Assembly (NCBI GenBank): GCA_021848025.1
Contig: JAJZND010000014.1
Span: forward strand, 1 to 40,457
Direction of reading: 5' to 3'
DNA length: 40,457 bases
Source: Microcaldota archaeon
GTDB taxonomy: Archaea > Micrarchaeota > Micrarchaeia > Micrarchaeales > CABMGC01
Shown here: one piece after another, positions 20,158-29,083 of the stretch
How positions within the stretch are numbered: the stretch's first letter is position 1
How the letters are laid out: the number at the start of each line of letters is the position of its first letter
Position numbers and translations under genes: made by a program
The notes under the pieces: model-generated
The model's input: only the letters and a program-made list of their open reading frames with translations
Told to the model about the DNA's origin: nothing
Databases searched by the model: none

Positions 20158-20325
20158 GGCATTCAGACAGACATTTTCCTGACGTAAATCACGAATATTT
20201 ATGCAGAATATATATTATGACTTAATGTAAAGACTACCTTCGAGGAAATTGTCTCCTATATTTTAATGTCGATGCTTCGAGAATAACTATAAAAAGATAT
20301 CGGTCGTAGTATTACCGGTGAATCG

Positions 20326-20565
20326 ATGGCAGAAAGAGTAACAAAAGAAAGAGTAGACAGAGAAGACGGCTATCTTTATTTCTTAGGTAAGGATGGCTAC
20401 GTATGGAAAACGCCCATGAAGAACAATCCGAGAGGCAGGAAGGCTAAAGTAGGCCAGGAGAGAGTCTCTAGGCAGGAAGGATTCCTTTACTTCATAGACA
20501 AGAGTGGCTATGTCGCAAGGACAAAGATGAACAGGAAGGGCAGAATAAGCAGGAAACGAAGGTAA
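20326..20565 (+). CDS. small basic protein with internal tandem duplication
   Basis: 79 aa: ERVDREDGYLYFLGKDGYVWKTPMK…GRKAKVG / ERVSRQEGFLYFIDKSGYVARTKMN…GRISRKRR; TATA-like actataaaaag upstream. Confidence 0.85.
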   Translation: MAERVTKERVDREDGYLYFLGKDGYVWKTPMKNNPRGRKAKVGQERVSRQEGFLYFIDKSGYVARTKMNRKGRISRKRR

Positions 20566-20577
20566 ATCCTAAAACAA

Positions 20578-20635
20578 TTTTTGCTTTTTTTATTTTAATT
20601 TTGTATTTATTTCTTTTTGCTTTTTTTATTGTTTT
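20578..20635 (+). terminator. T-rich archaeal intrinsic terminator region
   Basis: Several T5-T7 runs directly after the stop codon, including a perfect 17-bp direct repeat TTTTTGCTTTTTTTATT (20578-20594 and 20614-20630). Confidence 0.75.
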
Positions 20636-20652
20636 AATCCGTTATAGCGTGC

Positions 20653-21225
20653 ATGCTGGAGAGTGGTTTTATTTCAAGGAATAAAAGGATACGTAAGGCA
20701 TATATTGAGGAAAAGGCGACGCAGCACAGAACTGAACCTGTTCCGGCAGATAAGAAAAAGAAAAACCTGCCGTATAGGGTCGGCTTTGCCCTTATTGTCT
20801 TAGGTGCTGCATTTTTAATAATAGGATCTCTCGCGGTTTTTTACAACTTAAATTCCTTTGTTGCTAAAGCGGTTCCTGATACAATAAATGTTATAGGTGC
20901 AAACGCCTTCAATGCAAGGCTTAAGCTTTACAATATTACCGAAACACAGTATCAGAGCGAAGTTGGTTCGTTCCTGGCCTTTGAAGGTGGCATAAATCTG
21001 ATTTTTGGACTTCTGGCTGTTGCGGCAGCTTATATGTTTTTCGTAAGGAAAAGCACCACCAAGACCGGGAAGACTATCTGGATAGTAGTAAGCATCTTTA
21101 CCGGGATACTAAGCATTTTACTTAATGGTTTGGATGTAGGACTGGCCGGCCCGCTGTTCATATTAGCAGGAGGCATCCTGGCTTTAGTAGGCTTTACAAG
21201 GCAGGAAAAAACTGGTGGCAGTTGA
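20653..21225 (+). CDS. hypothetical membrane protein
   Basis: 190 aa; basic N-terminus and about four hydrophobic segments. Confidence 0.65.
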   Translation: MLESGFISRNKRIRKAYIEEKATQHRTEPVPADKKKKNLPYRVGFALIVLGAAFLIIGSLAVFYNLNSFVAKAVPDTINVIGANAFNARLKLYNITETQYQSEVGSFLAFEGGINLIFGLLAVAAAYMFFVRKSTTKTGKTIWIVVSIFTGILSILLNGLDVGLAGPLFILAGGILALVGFTRQEKTGGS

Positions 21226-21326
21226 ACCTTTCACTTGACTCGTAACAAGCCATGGTTGCGGAAATTCCGGCTGCTTTTAGCTTGGAAATTGAGAAAAGAG
21301 TAGAACACAGGGGAACGCGCCTGAAC

Positions 21327-22466
21327 TCAGAAAGTTTCGATTCTTGGCCAGTCCACATCTGATGGCTTGGTCTGTGAGAACATTTCCGAAGTATCGGCTA
21401 CATCTGCCCTTGTCAAGGACATCACACCCATATTTACCAATGCCAGTATGCTCGTTGCGAGCAGATATGTAGTATATGTATATAGGTACTCATAGCTAAG
21501 CAGTACAAATGCAACGACCGCTACTATCGCAGAGAACTTGAACGTCTTTGATGAAGGTCTGAGTATTATTAATGCTGAGACAAAATCAAGTACAACGATA
21601 GCCAGGTTGGCGCCAGAAGTATAATAGCTATAATTGTTGCTGAACAGGAACTGCTGGAAGCCGTTCTTCATTACATATGAGGTAAAGAATGAGAACTGTT
21701 GAAATGAGAAGTACAGGAGGATGCTTCCCGCAATTATCGACAGGACTGAAGAAACGTATACAAACTCATTATATTTCATCTTGAGCTGAATCGGCGATAT
21801 CCTGCTTACAGTATCTATATCCTCAAGGCAGTACTCTGCGCCATTATATTCTATCAGGTCAGAGTAGCAGAACGGCCTTTTGCAGTAGTTGCATATTGAA
21901 TATGCCGGGCGCCATGGGTGCGTAGAACAGGATTTGCCCTTTGCCAGCGCCATGTTTTGTCTGGCATTCTTTGTAGCAGAGATGCTCTTTTTCTCGCTTA
22001 TTTCAGGAGCGTAATACTCACTTGCCACATTTTCCGGTGCAACGTTTGGCGGTACGTTAGGAACAGGCACTTCTTGAACAGGTTCAGGCTGTTTGAGCAC
22101 CGGCTGCTGTACCTGTTTCGCATGCTGCATTGCCTTCTGCTGTGGTATGGGCTTTGGCTGCTGCAAGATCAGTGTGCTTGGCAGTGATTCTGATGTAGTA
22201 ATAATCTCGTGGGATGCAGGATGCGCCTGCTCTTCCTGCAATGACGATGTCTGCACCGGCTTCCTTTTTTTGCTAAATGCGCCGGAGAGTGAGGCTAGAA
22301 AACCCTTTTTCTTCGCTTTAGCAGCATTCTGCTGTACGGTTTGAGCCCCCAGGGCAGTGCTAGGTACAGCAGACCCAATATCAGATCCTTTGTCAGTAAC
22401 GCTCCCCTTATTGCTTACATAGCCTCTTTTCTTGAAAATTAGGAGGCCATTTGGGTCTACGCTCAA
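21327..22466 (-). CDS. B-box-like zinc-finger plus transmembrane protein
   Basis: CSTHPWRPAYSICNYCKRPFCYSDLIEYNGAEYCLED B-box-like Cys/His pattern, P/Q-rich linker, C-terminal hydrophobic segments. Confidence 0.65.
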   Translation of the reverse strand: MSVDPNGLLIFKKRGYVSNKGSVTDKGSDIGSAVPSTALGAQTVQQNAAKAKKKGFLASLSGAFSKKRKPVQTSSLQEEQAHPASHEIITTSESLPSTLILQQPKPIPQQKAMQHAKQVQQPVLKQPEPVQEVPVPNVPPNVAPENVASEYYAPEISEKKSISATKNARQNMALAKGKSCSTHPWRPAYSICNYCKRPFCYSDLIEYNGAEYCLEDIDTVSRISPIQLKMKYNEFVYVSSVLSIIAGSILLYFSFQQFSFFTSYVMKNGFQQFLFSNNYSYYTSGANLAIVVLDFVSALIILRPSSKTFKFSAIVAVVAFVLLSYEYLYTYTTYLLATSILALVNMGVMSLTRADVADTSEMFSQTKPSDVDWPRIETF

Positions 22467-22483
22467 AAAACCACTTCTTTTCT

Positions 22484-22735
22484 CTAGAACTTTTTATTGC
22501 TATTAGAGAATCTCATGGCTTCCTCCTTCTTCTTCTCGAATATGCCCCTGTGCTTTGCGCAACTTATGCAATAGTAGATCTTTCTCTTTGACATGAACCG
22601 CACGTTATTTCCGCCCATGTTCGGGTCTGTGCCGAAACGTATGGTCTTTTCATATGCTACTGCCTTATTTCTAGGCATTGATCTACCGCAGTTGTCGCAA
22701 GTTACCAGTGGTTCTCGTCCTCTCAGCACCAACAC
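22484..22735 (-). CDS. rps26e: ribosomal protein eS26 (S26e)-like
   Basis: CDNCGRSMPRNKAVAYEK…KIYYCISCAKHRGI matches the eS26 two-CxxC architecture. Confidence 0.75.
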   Translation of the reverse strand: MLVLRGREPLVTCDNCGRSMPRNKAVAYEKTIRFGTDPNMGGNNVRFMSKRKIYYCISCAKHRGIFEKKKEEAMRFSNSNKKF

Positions 22736-22992
22736 CTCTTTTACTTATTACCTTTACTTATAAAGATTAATAGACTTATGTCTTTCGCAAGGCTGCCATC
22801 AGCTGACGTTAATCAGCGTTGCTGCAAACGCTCTTTGGCTGATTTGATGACTGTTTGTGCAGTTTTAGGCCAATAGAAATATTTAAATATCTATCTAGCC
22901 ATAATAATATTGCTCATTTTAGAAAGATTTAAAAATTTAATTATAGAAAAGCCCGAAGCTAGCATGCTGAAGGCAGAGCAGATGGCATTTAA

Positions 22993-24048
22993 GTGGTTAT
23001 AATGGAGAAAACTACGAAAAAATCAAAATCAAAGCAAATAAGCAAGGTTAGGGATAGCGAGACCGAGGAAGTCTTTGATGATGCACCGCAGGCGAAGCAG
23101 CCCGTAGCTGTGAGGGCAGTGCAAGCGCCGCAAGGCGGTGCAGAGATAAAGAAGTGCCCAAGCTGCGGCAGTTTAGACGTTATCTTCGACAATGAACGAG
23201 GAGAGTATATCTGCAACAACTGCGGCTTGGTAATAGAGGAGAATGTTACCGATGTAGGGCCGGAGTGGCGCGCATTTGACTCTGACCAGAGGAACGCAAG
23301 GGCGAGGACAGGCGCTCCGATAAAGTACATGAAGCCCAACAAAGGGCTGGTCACTGAGATAGACATGTATAATAAGGACATACGTGGCACCAAGCTGCCT
23401 TCTAAGAGACAGGCACAGCTCTACAGAATGAGGAAGTGGCACAAGAGGGCAAGCATAGCGAGCTCAAGCGAGAGGAACTACCTGGTGGCGCTGCCTGAAC
23501 TCAACAGGGTAGCAAGCTACCTGGGCCTGCCGGACAATATACGCGAGCAGACCGCACTTCTTTACAGGCAGTGCGTGAAGAATAATCTTATAAGGGGAAG
23601 GCCTATAGAAACAGTAGTAAATGCAGCGCTATATGCAACATGCAGGAGCGCAGGAATGCCCAGGACCCTTGATGAGATCTCCCAAATCTCAAATGTCTCG
23701 AAAAAAGAGATAGGCCGCACATACCGCATAATAGCGCATGAACTTAATCTTAAGATACCGCTGACGGATCCTTCAAGCTACGTGCCAAGGTACGTTGCTG
23801 CGCTGAAGCTGAGCGGCGAAGCACAGGAGAAGGCCATGTTACTGCTTAAGCAGGCGATGAAGAAAGGCCTGATAAGCGGAAGAAGCCCTACAGGCGTGTC
23901 TGCAGCAGCAGTTTATATAGCAGGCGCACTGGTTGGCGAGAGGAGAACCCAGAAGGAAGTGGCTGACGTGGCAGGAGTAACAGAAGTTACCATAAGAAAC
24001 AGGTACAGGGAGCTCAAGCAGGAGCTCAGCATAGATGTGAACCTTTAA
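22993..24048 (+). CDS. tfb: transcription initiation factor IIB (TFB)
   Basis: Zn ribbon CPSCG…YICNNCG, B-finger WRAFDSDQRNARARTG, two cyclin-like repeats. Confidence 0.95.
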   Translation: MVIMEKTTKKSKSKQISKVRDSETEEVFDDAPQAKQPVAVRAVQAPQGGAEIKKCPSCGSLDVIFDNERGEYICNNCGLVIEENVTDVGPEWRAFDSDQRNARARTGAPIKYMKPNKGLVTEIDMYNKDIRGTKLPSKRQAQLYRMRKWHKRASIASSSERNYLVALPELNRVASYLGLPDNIREQTALLYRQCVKNNLIRGRPIETVVNAALYATCRSAGMPRTLDEISQISNVSKKEIGRTYRIIAHELNLKIPLTDPSSYVPRYVAALKLSGEAQEKAMLLLKQAMKKGLISGRSPTGVSAAAVYIAGALVGERRTQKEVADVAGVTEVTIRNRYRELKQELSIDVNL

Positions 24049-24056
24049 GTGGTCTG

Positions 24057-24473
24057 ATGCGCATTGAAGCGGCCCTTGTGGCCGTTTCCTTTCTTTTATT
24101 TTCAGGCTTAGCTTTTGCACAGCATCCCACCGGCATAAGCACTTCAGGCTACAATGCCTTGCAGGCCAGGGAATATGTTGCCAATGCAACGGCATATGTG
24201 AAGAGCGTGAACGAGAGTGCCTACCTCATTTTCTACCCTAATTTGACCACAGCGTATTCCTACCTTTCTAAGGCCGGGAGTTATAGCAACTCATCGCCTT
24301 CTACTGCAGTTTCTTTTGCATACAAGGCTAGGCAATCTGCAAGGAATGCGTACCAGAACATACAGGTTTACAAAACCGACTCTCTCGCAGTTGTAACGGC
24401 ATTTACCATTGCTACGGCCCTGGTCTTATATATGTATATGAAGCGCATTGATAGAAAGAAGAGAAAAGCTTAG
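24057..24473 (+). CDS. hypothetical secreted/membrane-anchored protein
   Basis: 138 aa; signal-peptide-like N-terminus, C-terminal TM followed by KRIDRKKRK. Confidence 0.6.
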   Translation: MRIEAALVAVSFLLFSGLAFAQHPTGISTSGYNALQAREYVANATAYVKSVNESAYLIFYPNLTTAYSYLSKAGSYSNSSPSTAVSFAYKARQSARNAYQNIQVYKTDSLAVVTAFTIATALVLYMYMKRIDRKKRKA

Positions 24474-24490
24474 CACCGCAGGGTAATCTT

Positions 24491-25753
24491 ATGATAAATA
24501 AAGAGGGCGTACTTGAAGCCCATAAACGCAATGGAGGCAAGGTAGGTACGATAGGCAAAGTTGCGATTTCAGGCATGGATGACCTGTCAGTCTATTATAC
24601 GCCTGGCGTTGCTTACGTCTGCGAGGCCATAAAGGCAGACAAAATGCTTGCTTATGAATACACCAGCAAGTCGAACACCGTAGCAATTGTTTCTGATGGC
24701 ACTAGAATCCTTGGCCTGGGAGATATAGGTCCTGAAGCCGGCATGCCGGTGATGGAGGGCAAGGCATTGCTTTTCAAGAAATACGGTGGCGTTGACGCCG
24801 TGCCTCTCTGTCTGGACACAAAGGATGAGAATGAAATAATTAAAGTGGTAAAGGCAATAGGGCCCAGCTTCGGCGCCATTAACATAGAAGATATAGAATC
24901 GCCGAAGTGTTTCAGGATCGTGGATCGCCTGAGCAGGGAGCTCAGCATACCCGTATTCCACGATGACCAGCAGGGCACTGCCGTAGTGGTGCTTGGGGCG
25001 CTAGTCAATGCATTGAAGCTTGTCGGGAAAGATAAAAAAGCGAGGATAGTGGTAAACGGCGCGGGTGCCGCAGGACTGGGCATCATACGACTGCTGAGCT
25101 TTGCAGGTTACAAAAACTTGTATTCGCTTGACAGGAATGGCATAATATACAAAGGCAGGGAGGATCTTAACGATTTCAAAAAGGAGATAGCGCTAAAGAC
25201 AAACAGCGAAGGGCTTTCTGGAGGGATAGAAGAGGCGGTAAAAGGCTCGGATGTGCTTATAAGTGCATCCAAGAAGGGCGCGTTTGGAAAGGAGATAATA
25301 GGCTTGATGGCCGAGAAGCCTATAACATTTATGCTGGCGAACCCCGAACCCGAGATAAGTTACCTAGAAGCTAGGGAAGGCGGTGCTTACATCGCAGCTA
25401 CAGGAAGAAGCGATACCCCGAACCAGATAAATAACCTTGTCTCTTTTCCGGGCATAGTTAAGGGCATACTCGAAGTCAGGGCAAGTGGCGTCAACTACGA
25501 GATGCTTTATGCTGGCGCAATTGCCATCTCGAAGAGTGTGAGCGGCCGGCTGTCTCAGGAGAATATAGTGCCGAGTGTGCTTGACCCGAAGGCTGCTTCC
25601 AAGGTAGCCTCGAATGTGGCTGGCGCAGTTGCCGAAGCCGCAGTGAAAACCGGGCTGGCAAGCGTGAAGAGGACCAAGCAGGAAGTAAGCAAGGATACAA
25701 AACAGGCAATAAAGAACTACTCCAAGCTAGAGAAAAGGATACCGAACCTTTAG
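24491..25753 (+). CDS. malic enzyme (NAD(P)-dependent, decarboxylating)
   Basis: YYTPGVAYVCEAI, SDGTRILGLGDIGPEAGMPVMEGKALLFK, FHDDQQGTA motifs. Confidence 0.93.
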   Translation: MINKEGVLEAHKRNGGKVGTIGKVAISGMDDLSVYYTPGVAYVCEAIKADKMLAYEYTSKSNTVAIVSDGTRILGLGDIGPEAGMPVMEGKALLFKKYGGVDAVPLCLDTKDENEIIKVVKAIGPSFGAINIEDIESPKCFRIVDRLSRELSIPVFHDDQQGTAVVVLGALVNALKLVGKDKKARIVVNGAGAAGLGIIRLLSFAGYKNLYSLDRNGIIYKGREDLNDFKKEIALKTNSEGLSGGIEEAVKGSDVLISASKKGAFGKEIIGLMAEKPITFMLANPEPEISYLEAREGGAYIAATGRSDTPNQINNLVSFPGIVKGILEVRASGVNYEMLYAGAIAISKSVSGRLSQENIVPSVLDPKAASKVASNVAGAVAEAAVKTGLASVKRTKQEVSKDTKQAIKNYSKLEKRIPNL

Positions 25754-25834
25754 CTGCGCACGCAGGTAGATTTACTATAACTGCTAAGCAGTTGCACCGT
25801 TTGCGAAACATGTGACCAGCAGCTGCGTCTGAAA

Positions 25835-26950
25835 TCATGAAAATTTGGAATTAAGCCTCTTTAGTATCTTGTACTTTTCGCCCTTCTCTATTCTTGCTGC
25901 ATCTATTATGTGATTCATTGTTTCTATCAGCTCATCGTACCCTTTTCGGTTTATCTCGAATGGTATCTTGTCCTTTCCACCGACATTGTACGCAAACGTG
26001 ACTGGATCGCGATATGCAAGCTCCTTTCCGTAAATAAGGCTGGAAACGAAGGCAAGGGAGCGGATTGTGGCTCTACCCACCCCTTTTATCAGAAGAAGGT
26101 CTCTGTAATCCTTAGGGTCCAGCTCTTCGGCCTTCTTTATAACCTCAAGCCCCCTCCTGCCTACATCCACTTTTGCAACTATCCCATGCCTCTCCGGATA
26201 GCTGATCTTTTTCACTATTTTATCATAATCTTTCAGCGCTTCTATGCTCGCCTTTTTTACCCATCCATTCTGGGAATATGTAAGATCCATGGAATTTACA
26301 TGGAGTTCTGAAGAAACGCTTGTATGCGGTTCATTGGTTATGTCGGAGGCGTTTACTGATCCGCTGAACCATTGGAAGCGTATGGCTTTGTTTCCCTCCC
26401 GCGGCATGGCCTGCTGCACTACGGACCACTTCTTGTCGCTGGAGAAAATAAATGAATGATGGTATATGCCTATGTTATCGTATATCATAGACGAATCTAT
26501 CTTGGCAGCGAGGCGGCTGCATTCAGCAAACCTTTCATCCTCTCCCGGGATTGACAGTACATCAGTGCCTGCCTTTATCTCTTCTGGCGTCTTAAGCCCG
26601 GCTTTTCCCTTTCCTCCGGCTATGTATATCGAGCCTGTTGAATTAAGTGCTTCTTTCAGTGCGCCCATGGTCACTGTCGTAGTGCCGCTGCTGTGCCAGT
26701 CATATCCAATCGCGCAGGCAAGCGCCTGAAACCAGTTGCTGTCGCTTAGCCGTGCAACAAGCTCGCCAGGGCCATATTCATCAATTATTACTGTGCATAT
26801 TGCATTGCCAAGCTTTACCATCCTTTGGAAAAGCCATCTGGGCGCTTTGCCTCCATGAAGAGGAAGTTCAGTTGCATAGTGCATGATAGTGACACCGTTT
26901 AGGGCTGAATGTGATTGCTCCGCCTGAATTTGCATGCTTCTTCCCAGCAT
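25835..26950 (-). CDS. DUF763 family protein
   Basis: LPLHGGKAPRWLFQRMVKLG…RHGIVAKVD…LLLIKGVGRATIRSLAFVSSLIYG, characteristic of DUF763; start probably internal. Confidence 0.85.
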   Translation of the reverse strand: MLGRSMQIQAEQSHSALNGVTIMHYATELPLHGGKAPRWLFQRMVKLGNAICTVIIDEYGPGELVARLSDSNWFQALACAIGYDWHSSGTTTVTMGALKEALNSTGSIYIAGGKGKAGLKTPEEIKAGTDVLSIPGEDERFAECSRLAAKIDSSMIYDNIGIYHHSFIFSSDKKWSVVQQAMPREGNKAIRFQWFSGSVNASDITNEPHTSVSSELHVNSMDLTYSQNGWVKKASIEALKDYDKIVKKISYPERHGIVAKVDVGRRGLEVIKKAEELDPKDYRDLLLIKGVGRATIRSLAFVSSLIYGKELAYRDPVTFAYNVGGKDKIPFEINRKGYDELIETMNHIIDAARIEKGEKYKILKRLNSKFS

Positions 26951-27074
26951 AGCAAGAACCGCCCATTTATGCTTTACATCTCATTCTTGACGCCTCTTTT
27001 GGACAGGCTTTTCATATCCTGATTACATGAACCGCACATATTGGATTTATACGCATATGGATCCTGAATCTTGT

Positions 27075-28109
27075 TTATGCCTGTACCAATGATTCTTGCA
27101 TGTTATATTCATATAGTGGTGAAGCATTGTATCCCAGATTCTGCAGTTCTCTAGCAAACCTGTGCGCCTCAGCGGCCCTTCCTCTTGTGTATATGACTTT
27201 TGGATTGCAGGCATCTATGTACTCTCTTGCCTGCTTGAAATCCGCATGGTCGCTTAATGCAAATTGCGCATCGACATCGAAGCGCATCGTCTTTGCAAAC
27301 CCAGTAGCGACAGAAGTGAATATTCTTTTCTTGAGCCTGGATGAAAGGCTTGCACCAATTTTGTGCAAGCTCGAAGGGTCCGCAATTGCCATGAAGTTTC
27401 CTTTGATAAGCAGGTTGCGGTCTTCCCAATTATAATCTGTTGACGCATAATCCAGATCAACTCCGAATTTGCAATATACTTTATTTATCCGGCTTATTTT
27501 ACTGCCAACGACAGGTACGACGCCTACCTCATTGGCGATCTTTATGAGTTCCTGGGATTTTCCAAGCGAGTATGCACCAAATAGGACTATGCCCTTTTCA
27601 AGCTTCGCTTCTATGAATTTTTGTATGCAGGCTATCACTTCGCTGCGATCATCAAACACAACATCTTTTTCAGGATATGTGGAATCGATAATGAGCGTAT
27701 CTGCCTGCTTTAGCTCTATTTTCTCAGCAGCATAGGAATCCTGCATCTGATAATCGCCGCTGTAGAGTATTGTGCCTCCTTCAATAGCACCGTATAGCTG
27801 CCTTGAGCCTAGCACATGCCCTGCATTTAGAAGCTTTATCCCATCCAAGCTCTCGGCTGCATTTATGGTCTTGCTGCACCTTGCTTCGACAAGCTCCTTT
27901 GTAGGCTGGCTTAAGATGCATGGCTTTCCTTTCCTTATGCCGGACATGTGGTCATAATGGGCATGTGATACAAAGCTATACTCTGTTTCAGGATCGTGCT
28001 TGTCCAGAGCTATGCTATAATTGCTAAACCTTAATCCCATAATGTCGCCCTGATAGCAACTTCTACAATATAAAAGTTTATATACATCTAATGCGTTATT
28101 TATTATCAA
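27075..28109 (-). CDS. metallo-beta-lactamase-fold exonuclease-like protein (beta-CASP/CPSF-like)
   Basis: FVSHAHYDHMSG, YSGDYQ, DSTYPE, LSDHADF motifs; likely start ~28040. Confidence 0.82.
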   Translation of the reverse strand: MIINNALDVYKLLYCRSCYQGDIMGLRFSNYSIALDKHDPETEYSFVSHAHYDHMSGIRKGKPCILSQPTKELVEARCSKTINAAESLDGIKLLNAGHVLGSRQLYGAIEGGTILYSGDYQMQDSYAAEKIELKQADTLIIDSTYPEKDVVFDDRSEVIACIQKFIEAKLEKGIVLFGAYSLGKSQELIKIANEVGVVPVVGSKISRINKVYCKFGVDLDYASTDYNWEDRNLLIKGNFMAIADPSSLHKIGASLSSRLKKRIFTSVATGFAKTMRFDVDAQFALSDHADFKQAREYIDACNPKVIYTRGRAAEAHRFARELQNLGYNASPLYEYNMQESLVQA

Positions 28110-29065
28110 ATTACACGGTGGATGCTTTGGCTGAAAAACTCATTATAATCGGCGCAGGTCCGGCAGGCCTTTCTGCTGCCATATACGCATCTAGAGAGGG
28201 ATTCGAACCATTAGTGGTAGGAGGGATGGGCGGAGGGCAGCTTGAGCTAACTAGCATAGTTGAGAACTACCCGGGCTTTCCTGAAGGGATAGACGGCCCA
28301 AAGCTCATAAGCGATCTGAAAAGGCAGGCTGAGCGCTTCGGCGCCAGATTCGTATATGAATTCGTAAATAAGGTGGATTTCAACACAAAGCCTTACAAGA
28401 TATTCACAGATGGAAATGCATATGAGGCTGATGCAGTTATAGTAGCTACCGGTGCGGATGCGAAATGGCTGGGTATTGAATCAGAGAAAAGATTCCGCGG
28501 GAAGGGCGTCTCAAGCTGCGCCACATGCGACGGCGCATTTTTTAAGGGGGCGGATGTAATAGTGGTTGGAGGCGGGGATACGGCAATGGAAGATTCTCTT
28601 TTCCTGACCAGATTTGCCAAGAGCGTGACAGTTGTGCACCGGAAGGATGAGTTTAGAGCCAGCAGGATAATGCAGGAAAAGGTCCTCCACAATGATAAGA
28701 TAAACGTTATATGGAACAGTACAGTAGAAGAGATAAAAGGGGATGCCAGAGTCAATGGGGTTGTATTGAAGGACGTTTTGACCGGTCAGACGCAGAAACT
28801 GAAAATTGATGGTGTTTTCATAGCCATAGGATACACGCCAAACACAAAACCATTCGTAGGAAGTCTGCCGCTTGACAAACAGGGTTACATTATAACTAAG
28901 GATGAGGTACTTGTAGATGGGAAGGATGGCATTTTCATAGCCGGTGATGTCGCCGATCACTATTATAGACAGGCAGCAACGGCTAGCGGAAGCGGGGTTA
29001 AATGCGCCCTCCGGGCAAGGGAATACTTATCAAATCTTTATTATGAAGAAAAAGGAGGGAAGTGA
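28091..29065 (+). CDS. trxB: thioredoxin reductase
   Basis: IIGAGPAGLSAAIYASR, CATCDG redox motif, GGGDTAMEDSLFLT, FIAGDVAD; actual start perhaps GTG at 28118. Confidence 0.92.
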   Translation: MRYLLSNYTVDALAEKLIIIGAGPAGLSAAIYASREGFEPLVVGGMGGGQLELTSIVENYPGFPEGIDGPKLISDLKRQAERFGARFVYEFVNKVDFNTKPYKIFTDGNAYEADAVIVATGADAKWLGIESEKRFRGKGVSSCATCDGAFFKGADVIVVGGGDTAMEDSLFLTRFAKSVTVVHRKDEFRASRIMQEKVLHNDKINVIWNSTVEEIKGDARVNGVVLKDVLTGQTQKLKIDGVFIAIGYTPNTKPFVGSLPLDKQGYIITKDEVLVDGKDGIFIAGDVADHYYRQAATASGSGVKCALRAREYLSNLYYEEKGGK

Positions 29066-29083
29066 CAGTAGCAATTCAGCACA

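Noticed and set aside
22838-22853. C/D-box sRNA (TGATGA C-box-like motif)
   Set aside because: No D box (CTGA) at a suitable distance downstream; nearest is ~120 nt away.
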